This document shows positions 21,560 through 30,344 of a stretch of 47,762 nucleotides of DNA, piece after piece. The notes beneath the pieces are model-generated. The model searched no databases. It had not been told where the DNA came from and was given only the letters and a program-made list of their open reading frames with translations. The DNA is from Lachnospiraceae bacterium (lineage in GTDB: Bacteria > Bacillota > Clostridia > Lachnospirales > Lachnospiraceae): NCBI GenBank assembly GCA_910575775.1, contig CAJTEY010000029.1, forward strand, positions 1 through 47,762, in the 5' to 3' direction. A program made the translations under genes and the position numbers. Positions within the stretch are counted from its first letter, which is position 1. Each line of letters begins with the position of its first letter.

Positions 21560-22783
21560 CTAAAATATCACCCGAAAGCATATCTCCTTTCCATTGGCGC
21601 TTTGTACCGCCGCCTTCCCTCCATGTGTTTCCGCAATCGCCCGCACCAGAGAAAGGCCAATTCCGGTGCCGCCCGTGGCGGCAGACCGGGATTCATCCAT
21701 GCGGTAAAACCGATCAAACAGCCTGTCCAGATCGGAGATATCCGCCAGATCACAGGTGTTAGCCACCTCTACGCAGATTCTGCCCCGCCTGCGGTAAATC
21801 CGCATCTGGATTTCGCCGCCATCGTCAGAATATCTGACTGCATTATCCAGCAGAATAGATATCATCCGCTGAATGGAATTTCTGTCCCCGTATAATGTCA
21901 TGTCTTCCGCAATGTGCTGGCTGTAGCTTTTCCCCTTTGCCTTCGCAAGAACCGCAAAAGGCTCGGCGATTTCCCACGCCGCCTCGCTCAAGGAAAATCT
22001 GCCCTTATCCGGGAACGGCGTCTCCTCATCCAGTCTTGACAGCGCAACCATATCCCCCACCAGCTTTGTGAGCCGTGCGGTCTGCCTGCGGATATTGTCA
22101 ATCCATTCGTCCCCCTCATGTTCCATTGCCGCGATGTCCGCACTGGTTGCAATGGAAGTGATCGGCGTCTTCAGCTCGTGCCCCGCATTCGTGATAAACT
22201 GTCTCTGCCGCTCTATATTTTTTATGTATGGCCTGACCGCACGCCTTGAAAAGAAAACGGTCAAAAAAAATACCATCAAAAGGCTGACGGCTCCTATCAA
22301 CAGAGACACAAAAAACAGGGAACGCATGGATTGTATTTGGATTGTGGAATTGAGGAAGAGAACCGAGATTCCATTTTCTTCCCGCTTTACGCGGTAACGA
22401 TAGCCTTCATAGTACCCTTTTTCCCTGCCTTTAGACAAAACAGCCTGTGCGTATGCCTCCGCAGTCACCTCATCCACAGAAGAGATATAGTCCCTTGAGG
22501 CCGCCCTGATCCTTCCGTCCGTATCGCAGTGAACCGTAAAAAACCGGGTCATAAACGCTTCCTCCGGGTCTCTCCCCTCCATCTCCCCGAGAGGAGGCGG
22601 CGGCGCCTGACGCTTCGCCGGAACCGCCTGCTCATGCGAAAGAAGCGCTTCTGCCAGGCCATCCTGCATGGCAGTTGTCCTGTAATAATTTGCCGCGTTG
22701 ATTCCGGCAATAATTAGCAGCGTCACCGTGCCAAACGCCACCATCGCCGCCAGAATAAAACGCCTCTGTATTTTTTTCAGCAT
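21560..22783 (-). CDS. Sensor histidine kinase
   Basis: A 407-residue membrane kinase with transmembrane helices at residues 9-31 and 154-178 enclosing an extracellular sensor of about 120 residues. The phospho-acceptor is His202 in ITNAGHELKTPITS; the ATPase domain has the N box ILLDNAVRYS, a DLDRLFDRFYRMDE segment and the G box TGGTGIGLSLVRAIAE. It is encoded 25 bases downstream of its response regulator with a GGGAGAG site. A 160-bp gap separates it from the VTC gene. It should phosphorylate the regulator encoded at 22,809; the signal is unknown. Confidence 0.95.
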   Translation of the reverse strand: MLKKIQRRFILAAMVAFGTVTLLIIAGINAANYYRTTAMQDGLAEALLSHEQAVPAKRQAPPPPLGEMEGRDPEEAFMTRFFTVHCDTDGRIRAASRDYISSVDEVTAEAYAQAVLSKGREKGYYEGYRYRVKREENGISVLFLNSTIQIQSMRSLFFVSLLIGAVSLLMVFFLTVFFSRRAVRPYIKNIERQRQFITNAGHELKTPITSIATSADIAAMEHEGDEWIDNIRRQTARLTKLVGDMVALSRLDEETPFPDKGRFSLSEAAWEIAEPFAVLAKAKGKSYSQHIAEDMTLYGDRNSIQRMISILLDNAVRYSDDGGEIQMRIYRRRGRICVEVANTCDLADISDLDRLFDRFYRMDESRSAATGGTGIGLSLVRAIAETHGGKAAVQSANGKEICFRVIF

Positions 22784-22808
22784 CTGCTCTCCCTTTCAAG
22801 CCTCCATT

Positions 22809-23477
22809 TTACAAATCAAGAAAATACCCTGCGCCCCGGGCCGTCCGAATCTCAATATCAGCCCCCAGCTCCTTCAGTTTTTTCCGAAGAAATCCCACAT
22901 AAGTCCATACCACACTGACATCCGCCTCCGAGTCCTGTCCCCATATCTTATCCATCAGATGTGCCGTGGAAAACACAAACCGTGGGTTGCGCATAAAAAG
23001 CTCCATCACCTGAAATTCCTTATTGTTCAGGCGCACCGACTTTCCTTTGCATGCCATCTCGTAGCGGTTACAGTCAAGCTCCACGCTGCCAAAGGACAGG
23101 CACAGCTCCGTATATCCTGCATTCCTCCGTGAAAGAGCTTTCACTCTGGCGATAAATTCCGGGCTGGCAAAGGGCTTCGACAGATAATCGTCCGCTCCCG
23201 CCTCCAGGCCTGCCACCCGGTCCTCAATCTCCGCCTTCGCCGTCAGCATCAACACGGGAACCCCGGAACCCACCTCGCGGATCTGTCTCAAAACCTCCAG
23301 GCCGTCCGCCTTTGGCATCATAATATCCAGAATTACCACATCATAGTCCCTGCACCGAAAATACGCAAGAGCCTCCTCGCCATCATGCACCACATCTACG
23401 GTAAATTTATTCTTTTCCAGCAGAAACTTCAGCCCCTTTGCCAGTTCCGCTTCATCTTCCGCAATTAAAATACGCAT
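22809..23477 (-). CDS. OmpR-family response regulator
   Basis: A 222-residue regulator. The receiver domain has the acidic pocket EDE (residues 7-9), phospho-acceptor Asp51 in VVILDIMMPKADG, Thr in MLTAKAE and Lys in LSKPFASPEF. The C-terminal winged helix ends with VVWTYVGFLRKKL and TARGAGYFL, typical of the OmpR/PhoB class. GAGGG precedes the ATG and a good promoter lies about 50 bases upstream. It is the first gene of the minus-strand module, so it probably controls the VTC/DUF4956/CotH genes and itself. Confidence 0.95.
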   Translation of the reverse strand: MRILIAEDEAELAKGLKFLLEKNKFTVDVVHDGEEALAYFRCRDYDVVILDIMMPKADGLEVLRQIREVGSGVPVLMLTAKAEIEDRVAGLEAGADDYLSKPFASPEFIARVKALSRRNAGYTELCLSFGSVELDCNRYEMACKGKSVRLNNKEFQVMELFMRNPRFVFSTAHLMDKIWGQDSEADVSVVWTYVGFLRKKLKELGADIEIRTARGAGYFLDL

Positions 23478-23524
23478 ATCGACGCCCTCTGCAGTCTTTT
23501 TTCCTACACTCCTGTGGTAATGCT

Positions 23525-23553
23525 ATTATAGCATTTAAATCCATGGTTCTCAA
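23525..23553 (-). promoter_or_regulatory. Promoter of the response-regulator/VTC/CotH module
   Basis: On the minus strand TTGAGA (23548-23553), 17-bp spacer, TATAAT (23525-23530). The TATAAT lies within a small palindrome GCTATTATAGC. The start codon is about 48 bases downstream. Confidence 0.7.
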
Positions 23554-23573
23554 TGACGCAGCCCGTCCTCCGC

Positions 23574-23602
23574 TTTACGCGCGTACCGCGCCATGCTATA
23601 AT
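23574..23602 (+). promoter_or_regulatory. Promoter of the second two-component system
   Basis: TATAAT at 23597-23602 with a weak -35 (TTTACG, 23574-23579) and a 17-bp spacer lies about 65 bases before the plus-strand response regulator. Confidence 0.5.
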
Positions 23603-23667
23603 CTGCTTATCTGCCTTGTGGGGATGTCGCTCTTCCAAATCATATATACTACGGGAGGACTTCTGAA

Positions 23668-24360
23668 ATGCAACAGGAAATTTTACTTTTAGAGGATGAT
23701 GACAGCCTCAACCATTCTGTCCGTCTGAAATTAGAAAGGGAAGGGTATACGGTCCGCAGCGCTTTCACAATAAAGGAGGCCCTTTTACTTTTTCGCCAAT
23801 TTTCACCCTCCCTGATTATCTGTGATATCACCCTGCCGGACGGAAGCGGCCTGGATTTCTGTTCCCGCGTCCGGCAGGAGAGCGATGTCCTTTTCCTGTT
23901 TCTGACCGCCCTGGACCGGGAGGAGGACATTATGGCCGGTTACGGGCAGGGCGCCGACGATTATATCACGAAGCCCTTTTCCCTGGCCGCCCTTGTGTCC
24001 AAAGTAGGCGCTCTCTTAAAGCGTTTTCCGTCAGAACAGCCGAAAACGGTTGTCTCAGGAAATATTGCGCTCTACCCGGAAGAAAAGCGGGCTGCAAAGA
24101 ACGGTGAAAATCTGGTTCTCACCGCCAGAGAATATTCCCTGCTCGCCTTCTTTATGGAAAATCCCATGAAAGTTCTGTCACGCGGGCAGCTCCTGGAATC
24201 CATCTGGGACATCGAGGGCAATTTTGTCGATGAGAATACCCTCTCCGTCAATATCAGAAGACTGCGGGAAAAAATAGAGGACAATCCTTCCGCCCCCGCC
24301 ATCTTGAAAAATATCCGGGGACTGGGCTATATCTGGGAAAGGAAATGTGAAAAACGATGA
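23668..24360 (+). CDS. OmpR-family response regulator (second system)
   Basis: A 230-residue regulator with EDDD at residues 9-12, phospho-acceptor Asp53 in IICDITLPDGSG, FLTALDRE and ITKPFSLAAL in the receiver, and a winged helix ending in NIRRLREKIEDN and IRGLGYIW. The sequence class is that of regulators paired with bacitracin-type ABC transporters. GGGAGG precedes the ATG. Its last four bases (ATGA) overlap the start of the kinase gene. It probably acts on the ABC operon, whose upstream region has two TGTAAG motifs 11 bp apart. Confidence 0.95.
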   Translation: MQQEILLLEDDDSLNHSVRLKLEREGYTVRSAFTIKEALLLFRQFSPSLIICDITLPDGSGLDFCSRVRQESDVLFLFLTALDREEDIMAGYGQGADDYITKPFSLAALVSKVGALLKRFPSEQPKTVVSGNIALYPEEKRAAKNGENLVLTAREYSLLAFFMENPMKVLSRGQLLESIWDIEGNFVDENTLSVNIRRLREKIEDNPSAPAILKNIRGLGYIWERKCEKR

Positions 24361-25631
24361 CAACCACTTTGAAAACATCCGGGTTTGCATGGAAAACCTG
24401 CGCGCTTATTTCGTGCCTCTCCGTGCTTTTTGTCTGCATATACGGCTTCTGGGGATTTTCCCTTCTGAACGCGCAGTATACATTGGAGCAGAAACAATAC
24501 GGGAATATCGCGGGCGCGATTCTCTCCGAATATCCCGAGGCGGAACAGACACTGATCGCCGCCATGCAGGACACAGATTACGACTATCTTGACAAGGGAT
24601 TTTCCATCCTTACCAAATACGGTTATCGGGAAAACATGCTGATAACCGATGACCCTTACTACCATTCCGCCCTCCTGTCCTTCTTTCCCCTTCTGGCTGT
24701 CGTCCTCCTCATTGATCTCCTCCTCATCGCGCTCTGTTTCTTTTTCTTTTATAAAAGCCGGAGACAACAGGAATGGCGTCTGCATGAAATACTGGAATCC
24801 TATCTTGCAGACAACTATTCGCCCCTTGTGGACCAGAAAAATCGGAAGCCTGTTTTTAGCGAGTCCTTCACCGACACCCTCCTCAAACTTGGGCATAAAC
24901 TGAAGGCAAAAACGCGGGCGCTGGACAAAGAGCGTGACCACACAAAAACGCTTGTCACCGATATCTCCCATCAGTTGAAAACACCTGTCAGCGCTTTGAA
25001 GAGCTGTTTTACTATGTGTATGGAAGCCGATTCCGAGACGGAACGCGCCGATTTCTTAGAAAGGTGCGCCGAACAGTTATCACATCTGGAAAATTTGATA
25101 ACTGAATTAGTCAATATCTCCCGCCTGGAAACCGATATGGTTACACTGAAGCAGGAGCACGTTCTTTTGTCCGACCTGCTCGCCGACGCTGTGAATATGG
25201 TATATGAAAAAACGCTGCCTAAAAATATCACCGTAGAGCTGCTCGAGCCCGACGGAGAAACCGGTTCCCGCATCCCACTGTTTTTGGACAGACGCTGGAC
25301 TGCCGAGGCGGTAGCAAACCTTCTGGACAATGCGGTCAAATATTCCCCGGCAGACAGCACGGTAACCCTGCGGCTCCACCGGTTTTACAGCTATATCCGT
25401 CTGGAAATTGAGGACGAGGGCATCGGTGTCTCCCCGGTGGATGCCAACCGGATCTTTCAGCGTTTCTACCGGGGCAGCCACCCGGTCGTCAAACAGACCG
25501 AAGGCTCCGGCGTTGGGCTTTATCTGGCCAGACGCATTTTGGAAGCGCAGGGCGGCACCATAAGCGTGAAACCGGCAGCGGAAAAAGGAAGCATTTTCAC
25601 CTTGCATCTCCCCCTGCCGGAATATATGTAA
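24357..25631 (+). CDS. Sensor histidine kinase (second system)
   Basis: A 424-residue kinase: membrane helices at about 14-38 and 104-133, a short extracellular loop of about 65 residues, His205 in TDISHQLKTPVSALK, N box NLLDNAVKYSP, then DEGIGVSP, RIFQRFYRGSH and the G box EGSGVGLYLARRILEA. The loop is longer than in BceS-type kinases (which have almost none), so it may sense a ligand itself rather than only through the transporter. Start overlaps the regulator's stop. Its gene is followed after 113 bp by the transporter genes. Confidence 0.95.
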   Translation: MTTTLKTSGFAWKTCALISCLSVLFVCIYGFWGFSLLNAQYTLEQKQYGNIAGAILSEYPEAEQTLIAAMQDTDYDYLDKGFSILTKYGYRENMLITDDPYYHSALLSFFPLLAVVLLIDLLLIALCFFFFYKSRRQQEWRLHEILESYLADNYSPLVDQKNRKPVFSESFTDTLLKLGHKLKAKTRALDKERDHTKTLVTDISHQLKTPVSALKSCFTMCMEADSETERADFLERCAEQLSHLENLITELVNISRLETDMVTLKQEHVLLSDLLADAVNMVYEKTLPKNITVELLEPDGETGSRIPLFLDRRWTAEAVANLLDNAVKYSPADSTVTLRLHRFYSYIRLEIEDEGIGVSPVDANRIFQRFYRGSHPVVKQTEGSGVGLYLARRILEAQGGTISVKPAAEKGSIFTLHLPLPEYM

Positions 25632-25677
25632 TGGAAACCGGCAGGCCGATTTCATAAGTTTTCTATTTTTTGCATTT

Positions 25678-25694
25678 TGTAAGTCTCATGTAAG
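25678..25694 (+). promoter_or_regulatory. Probable response-regulator site before the ABC operon
   Basis: TGTAAG (25678-25683) and TGTAAG (25689-25694) are direct repeats with an 11-bp period, one helical turn, about 50-65 bases upstream of the ABC start codon. OmpR-type dimers bind such spaced repeats. An AT-rich region suitable for a -10 lies at 25,705-25,720. Confidence 0.55.
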
Positions 25695-25744
25695 GTTACT
25701 GCCGTAATCTATATTTATAAACGAAGAGAAAGGCAGGATCGTAT

Positions 25745-26461
25745 ATGAAAAAGCACATGGACATTATCTTAAAAACTGAGGACTTATGCAAATATTACGG
25801 CACAGGCGACAATCAGGTCAAAGCCGTTGATCACGTCAATCTGGAAATCCGGCAGGGCGAGTTTGTCTCCATCGTCGGCAAATCGGGCAGCGGCAAGTCC
25901 ACGCTGCTTCACATGCTGGGCGGGCTGGACAATCCCACCTCCGGCAAGGTCTTTATCGATGGGGAAAACATCGCCTCCTTCAAGGAAGAAAAGCTCTCAA
26001 AAATCCGCCGCCGCAAAATCGGCTTTATTTTTCAGGCTTACAATCTCATCCCCTCCCTCAACGTATGGGAGAACATCGTCCTTCCCCTCGGACTGGATGG
26101 CAAACCCATAGACGAATCGTTTATAAACGATATTATAAAGACGCTTGGGCTTTCGGACAGAGTAAAACATCTCCCCAACACCCTGTCTGGCGGTCAGCAG
26201 CAGAGATGCGCCATCGCCAGAGCCATTGCGGCAAAGCCTTCCATCATACTCGCCGACGAGCCCACCGGCAATCTGGACACCCGTACCGGCGATGAGACGA
26301 TGGCTCTCTTAAAGGCATCCGCCACGAAATACGGACAGACCCTCGTGGTCATCACCCACAATGAGGAAGTTGCACAGATGGCGGAGCGCACGATCATTCT
26401 GGCGGACGGACGCATCCTCTCCTCCGGGGAAAGCGAGGTGGATTCCGATGAAGAGAACTAA
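25745..26461 (+). CDS. ABC transporter ATP-binding protein (MacB/LolD class)
   Basis: A 238-residue ATPase: Walker A GKSGSGKST at 45-53, Q loop FQAYNLIPSLNVWEN, signature LSGGQQQR near 144, Walker B IILADEPTGNLD and switch His in VVITHNEEVA. The sequence type is that of exporters and mechanotransmission complexes working with FtsX-fold permeases. AGGATCG precedes the ATG. The permease start lies inside its last codons, so the pair is coupled. Together with the upstream two-component system it probably answers to and relieves cell-envelope attack, as in Bce-like modules. Confidence 0.95.
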   Translation: MKKHMDIILKTEDLCKYYGTGDNQVKAVDHVNLEIRQGEFVSIVGKSGSGKSTLLHMLGGLDNPTSGKVFIDGENIASFKEEKLSKIRRRKIGFIFQAYNLIPSLNVWENIVLPLGLDGKPIDESFINDIIKTLGLSDRVKHLPNTLSGGQQQRCAIARAIAAKPSIILADEPTGNLDTRTGDETMALLKASATKYGQTLVVITHNEEVAQMAERTIILADGRILSSGESEVDSDEEN

Positions 26462-28967
26462 TACGGTAAGGAGCCTTGCACTGAGTAAGCTGCGCTACAA
26501 TAAAAGCCGCACCATGCTCACCGGCATTGCCATCATGCTCACCACCATGCTGCTCATGGCAATCGGCACGGTCGGCACCGGCGCACTGGATATGAACCGG
26601 CAGATATACGCTCTGGCGGACTATCATGCCCGCTTTGGCGGCTTAACGCCCGATCAGGTAAATGTCCTGTCAAATCATATTCAGGTGGAAGCGCTATCCA
26701 CCACGGAAGGCTTCGCGGATATTGAAAATGGAAAGATGAACGGCGCCCTTTCCTATCAGGAGACCCTGAAGGATGAACAGTCCGCAGACGGCGGCGCCTC
26801 CTTGCACTCTGTGACGCTTGCCTCCGGGCATTATCCCGAAGCGGAAAACGAAATCTGCTCCTCCCCCGCCTTTTTCCGCCGTGTCGGCGCAGAGCCTGTC
26901 ATCGGCGGCAAGGTAACGCTCTCTTTTCGTGTAGACGGCAAAGGGGAAATTGTGACCAAAGAATTTACCATCAGCGGCTTGGAACCGGACGTGGAAATCT
27001 CCGATAAAATCGACGACAGCCGCCTGATGTGGACTGCCCGTGTCTCCAAAGCCCTGTTAGACAGCTACAAGGCGGACGGGCTTTACGAATCCGAGCCGTA
27101 TGCCACCCTTCGCGTCTACGGGGAGGAAGTGCTGACCTTTGATGAAATGACAGACCGAATCAACGCTGTCGCTGCGGATATCGGACTGGACGAGGGACAG
27201 GTAAATATAAACAAAGAGTATCTTTTCACCGCGACTGACCCGGGTACGGAAGCCATGGCGATCATGGCAGTCATCGGTCTGATCGTGATCTTCTTTTCCT
27301 CGCTGGTGATCTACAGTATCTACTATGTGGGCGTGATCACTGACGTGCAGGAGATCGGCAAGTTAAAGGCGCTGGGTGCATCGGGACGCCAGATTGCCAG
27401 ATTATTTTACTGGCAGGGTGCCATCATTTCCGCCTTTGCGGTTCCCGTGGGGCTGTTACTTGGATTCCTGCTGCCTTACCTGCTGTTTCCGCTGGCTTTG
27501 TGGGCATACAGCAGCGGTTCCGCCATCAGTTCCTACTCCCGCGACGCGGCGGAGGCAGTTATCGGGCAAATACACATGTTTTCTCTGCCTATGCTGCTCA
27601 CTGCAGCGGTGGCATCGCTGATTACTGTGGCTATTTCCCTGCGTAAGCCCATACGGATGGCGAAAAAGGTTTCCCCGGTGGAAGCAATCCGCTATCAGGA
27701 AAACACAAGCGACCGCAAGAGCCGCAAGGGACACACCGAGGTGAAGGTGTCCACGCTGACCCTTGCCAACCTGACGCGCAACAGAAGACGTACCGCCGTC
27801 ACCATCCTCACCATGGGCTTAAGCTGTGTGCTCTTTATATGTGTATCCGCCGTACTATGCAGCGTCAGCGCCGAAGACTTGGCGAGAAGGAACATCCCCA
27901 AGGGCGATTTCCGCATTGCTCTGGACTATGCCCTCTATAATGATAAGGAGTATCCCGAAAACAATCTGGAAAATCTGGTACAGCAGGAATACTTTAGCGA
28001 GACATTTCTTTCCAGACTGTCCTCCATAGAGGGCGTGGAATCCGTGGAGCGTGCGCCCGGTAAGATCATTTCCTCCACCGATATGGAGTCGCCCATGTAC
28101 GAGGACTACGAGAATCACCTGCCGCTCTCCTACTTTACCAGAGACGATGTGGCGGAACTAAACGCCTATCTGGTACAGGGCAGCATCGACTACGACCGCA
28201 TGACGGCCAACAATGAGATCGTCTGCACCCATGCTTACTCCTTTAACCAGTACGGTCTTTCCATAGGCGATGTCCTCCCGATCACCCTCCACGACGGCAG
28301 CCGGGAAATTCCCCTGACGGTAACACTGGGTGCCCTGACAGAGCCGGACGCTAACTATACCTACCTGATTATGACAGAAGATACATGGAACAGTCTGGGA
28401 CTGACCTGCGATCCCACCACATCCATCTACCTGCATGTGGACGACGCGCACTATGACAGCGTAAAGGAAGCGCTCACGGAAATTGTAGCGGAAAATGAAC
28501 ATTTTACACTCTATGCCATGGATGTAGAACTGGCGATCGGACACTCTTCCATAGACCTGACGAAGAATCCGCTCTATCTGCTCCTGATCCTGATCGCCGT
28601 GATCGGTTTTATCAATCTGATCAACACGATGATCACCAGTATTGTTACGCGCAAAAAGGAGCTGGGCATTCTGCAGGCTCTCGGTCTCTCCGACAGGCAG
28701 CTTGTGCGCATGCTCTCCGGGGAGGGGCTTGTCTTCACTGCGGGCACGCTCTTTATCAGCCTCACTCTCGGCAACGCAGCCGGATATCTGCTGTTCCTCT
28801 GGGCGAAAAAGGAACACCTTATGAGCATCAGCCGTTACCACTATCCCCTCTGGGAAACCGTGGGGCTTGCTCTGGTATTATTGATCGGCCAGATTGCAAT
28901 TACACTGTTTATCAGCAGGAAAATGAAAAAGGAGAGTCTGATTGACCGCATCAGAAATCAGGAATAG
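26448..28967 (+). CDS. ABC transporter permease, FtsX-like
   Basis: The ATG at 26448 (MKRTNTVRSLALSKLRYNK) overlaps the ATPase gene by 14 bases and gives 839 residues. Eight membrane helices are visible: one near residue 25-45, three at about 290-445 (first FtsX domain, preceded by a 220-residue extracellular part), one near 480-500, then, after a second extracellular domain, three at about 705-830 (second FtsX domain with NTMITSIVTRKKELGILQALG). The eight-helix, two-domain layout is that of LolC/MacB-like tandem FtsX permeases, not the ten-helix BceB. Substrate unknown. A strong terminator follows. Confidence 0.92.
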   Translation: MKRTNTVRSLALSKLRYNKSRTMLTGIAIMLTTMLLMAIGTVGTGALDMNRQIYALADYHARFGGLTPDQVNVLSNHIQVEALSTTEGFADIENGKMNGALSYQETLKDEQSADGGASLHSVTLASGHYPEAENEICSSPAFFRRVGAEPVIGGKVTLSFRVDGKGEIVTKEFTISGLEPDVEISDKIDDSRLMWTARVSKALLDSYKADGLYESEPYATLRVYGEEVLTFDEMTDRINAVAADIGLDEGQVNINKEYLFTATDPGTEAMAIMAVIGLIVIFFSSLVIYSIYYVGVITDVQEIGKLKALGASGRQIARLFYWQGAIISAFAVPVGLLLGFLLPYLLFPLALWAYSSGSAISSYSRDAAEAVIGQIHMFSLPMLLTAAVASLITVAISLRKPIRMAKKVSPVEAIRYQENTSDRKSRKGHTEVKVSTLTLANLTRNRRRTAVTILTMGLSCVLFICVSAVLCSVSAEDLARRNIPKGDFRIALDYALYNDKEYPENNLENLVQQEYFSETFLSRLSSIEGVESVERAPGKIISSTDMESPMYEDYENHLPLSYFTRDDVAELNAYLVQGSIDYDRMTANNEIVCTHAYSFNQYGLSIGDVLPITLHDGSREIPLTVTLGALTEPDANYTYLIMTEDTWNSLGLTCDPTTSIYLHVDDAHYDSVKEALTEIVAENEHFTLYAMDVELAIGHSSIDLTKNPLYLLLILIAVIGFINLINTMITSIVTRKKELGILQALGLSDRQLVRMLSGEGLVFTAGTLFISLTLGNAAGYLLFLWAKKEHLMSISRYHYPLWETVGLALVLLIGQIAITLFISRKMKKESLIDRIRNQE

Positions 28968-28991
28968 ACACTGATACAACAGAATGTACGC

Positions 28992-29026
28992 AAAAAACGC
29001 AGGCCAACATTGGTCTGCGTTTTATT
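28992..29026. terminator. Bidirectional terminator
   Basis: AACGCAG...CTGCGTT (28997-29021) forms a stem with further pairs GCC/GGT, with AAAA on the left and TTTTATTT on the right. It lies between the converging permease and fabH genes and can serve both. Confidence 0.85.
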
Positions 29027-29037
29027 TACCGCAAATC

Positions 29038-30003
29038 TTACCACTCAAGCACTGCGGATGCCCAGGTCAGGCCGCCGCCAAAACCACTGAGCGCAACCTT
29101 CATACCGGGCTTTAACAGGCCCTTGCGGTTCATCTCATCCAACAGAATCGGCACACTGGCCGCTGAAATATTTCCGCAGTGGTCAAGGCTGATGGGAAAT
29201 TTATCTTCCCCAATATGAAGCCTCTTTGACACCGACTGAAGGATTCGTATGTTCGCCTGATGCAGCGCGAAGTAATCTATGTCCTTCGGCATCAGTCCTG
29301 CCGTCTCAATCGTTTTCTGTAAGGAAGCGGGCACCGTCGTTACGGCAAACTTATAAACTTCCTGTCCGTCCATATGCACAAAGCCGAGCCTCTGATCCGT
29401 CTGGATCAGGGGATTGTTGTTCGTACGGCCGGGACAGGCAAGCACATCTCCCTTCGTTCCATCGGAACCCTGATCAAAGGCAAGCAGCCCATACTGCTCA
29501 TCTCCCCGTACAACTGCCGCACCGGCGCCGTCTCCAAAGAGCACACAGGTGCTCCTGTCTTCCCAGTCCACGATCTTTGAAAGCGTCTCCGCCCCCAGAA
29601 TCAAGGCCGTCCGATAAATGCCTGCCTGTATATACGCATTGGCAATATTCAGGGCGAACATAAATCCGGCACAAGCCGCGTTGATATCAAAAGCAACCGC
29701 ATTTGTCGCACCGATTGCCGCCTGCACTTCACAGGCGCAGGCAGGCGTCACAAAGTCCGCCGACACTGTGCCCAGGATGATCAGATCTATCTCCTCCGCA
29801 GTCACCCCTGCGTCTTTCATGGCGCGCTTCGCCGCCTCCACAGACATGCTGGCAGTTGTCTCCTCCTTCACCAGATGCCGTTCCCGGATTCCTGTCCTGC
29901 TGCTAATCCACTCGTCAGAAGTGTCCATCACCTTGGACAGATCATCATTTGTCACCACTGTCCCTGGCAGACAGCTCCCTGTTCCTATGATTCTTGTTTT
30001 CAC
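29038..30003 (-). CDS. fabH: Beta-ketoacyl-ACP synthase III
   Basis: FabH starts each fatty-acid chain by joining acetyl-CoA (or a branched acyl-CoA) to malonyl-ACP. The GTG at 30003 with GGAG seven bases upstream gives 321 residues, the normal length. The triad is Cys111 (NAACAGF), His248 (ALHQANIR) and Asn278 (GNISAAS). It is the last gene of the FASII cluster here, although in many Firmicutes fabH is the first, and 340 bp containing a 129-bp tandem repeat separate it from the preceding gene. Confidence 0.96.
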   Translation of the reverse strand: MKTRIIGTGSCLPGTVVTNDDLSKVMDTSDEWISSRTGIRERHLVKEETTASMSVEAAKRAMKDAGVTAEEIDLIILGTVSADFVTPACACEVQAAIGATNAVAFDINAACAGFMFALNIANAYIQAGIYRTALILGAETLSKIVDWEDRSTCVLFGDGAGAAVVRGDEQYGLLAFDQGSDGTKGDVLACPGRTNNNPLIQTDQRLGFVHMDGQEVYKFAVTTVPASLQKTIETAGLMPKDIDYFALHQANIRILQSVSKRLHIGEDKFPISLDHCGNISAASVPILLDEMNRKGLLKPGMKVALSGFGGGLTWASAVLEW

Positions 30004-30045
30004 ACCGTTTCTCCCATAATTTATGCTTCCTTTTATCCCGCAGTG

Positions 30046-30332
30046 CCGCTCCGCCTGTTCCTCTGTCTGCTTCCCTTCATCACGCAGTGCCGCTCCTGAA
30101 ACCTTCGGTTTCCCTCGCTCGCGGGCTTTCGCCCTATGCATCCATCTGAATAGACGTTTCGGCGAGCACGCTCTCCGCTCCGCCTATTCCTCTGTCTGCT
30201 TCCCTTCATCACGCAGTGCCGCTCCTGAAACCTTCGGTTTCCCTCGCTCGCGGGCTTTCGCCCTATGCATCCATCTGAATAGACGTTTCGGCGAGCACGC
30301 TCTCCGCTCCGCCTATTCCTCTGTCTGCGCAC
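30046..30332. repeat. 129-bp tandem repeat between fabK-like gene and fabH
   Basis: A 129-bp unit occurs twice in full, and its first 27 or so bases a third time, with almost no difference (one G/A change seen). Each unit contains two small palindromes (GAAACC-TTC-GGTTTC and GGGC-TTTC-GCCC). The unit is 43 codons long, so it stays open in several frames, but no reading frame looks like a real protein. Confidence 0.95.
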
Positions 30333-30344
30333 TGCTCAATGCTG

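Noticed and set aside
30046..30332. The tandem repeat as a CRISPR array
   Set aside because: The 129-bp unit is repeated without unique spacers and there are no cas genes.
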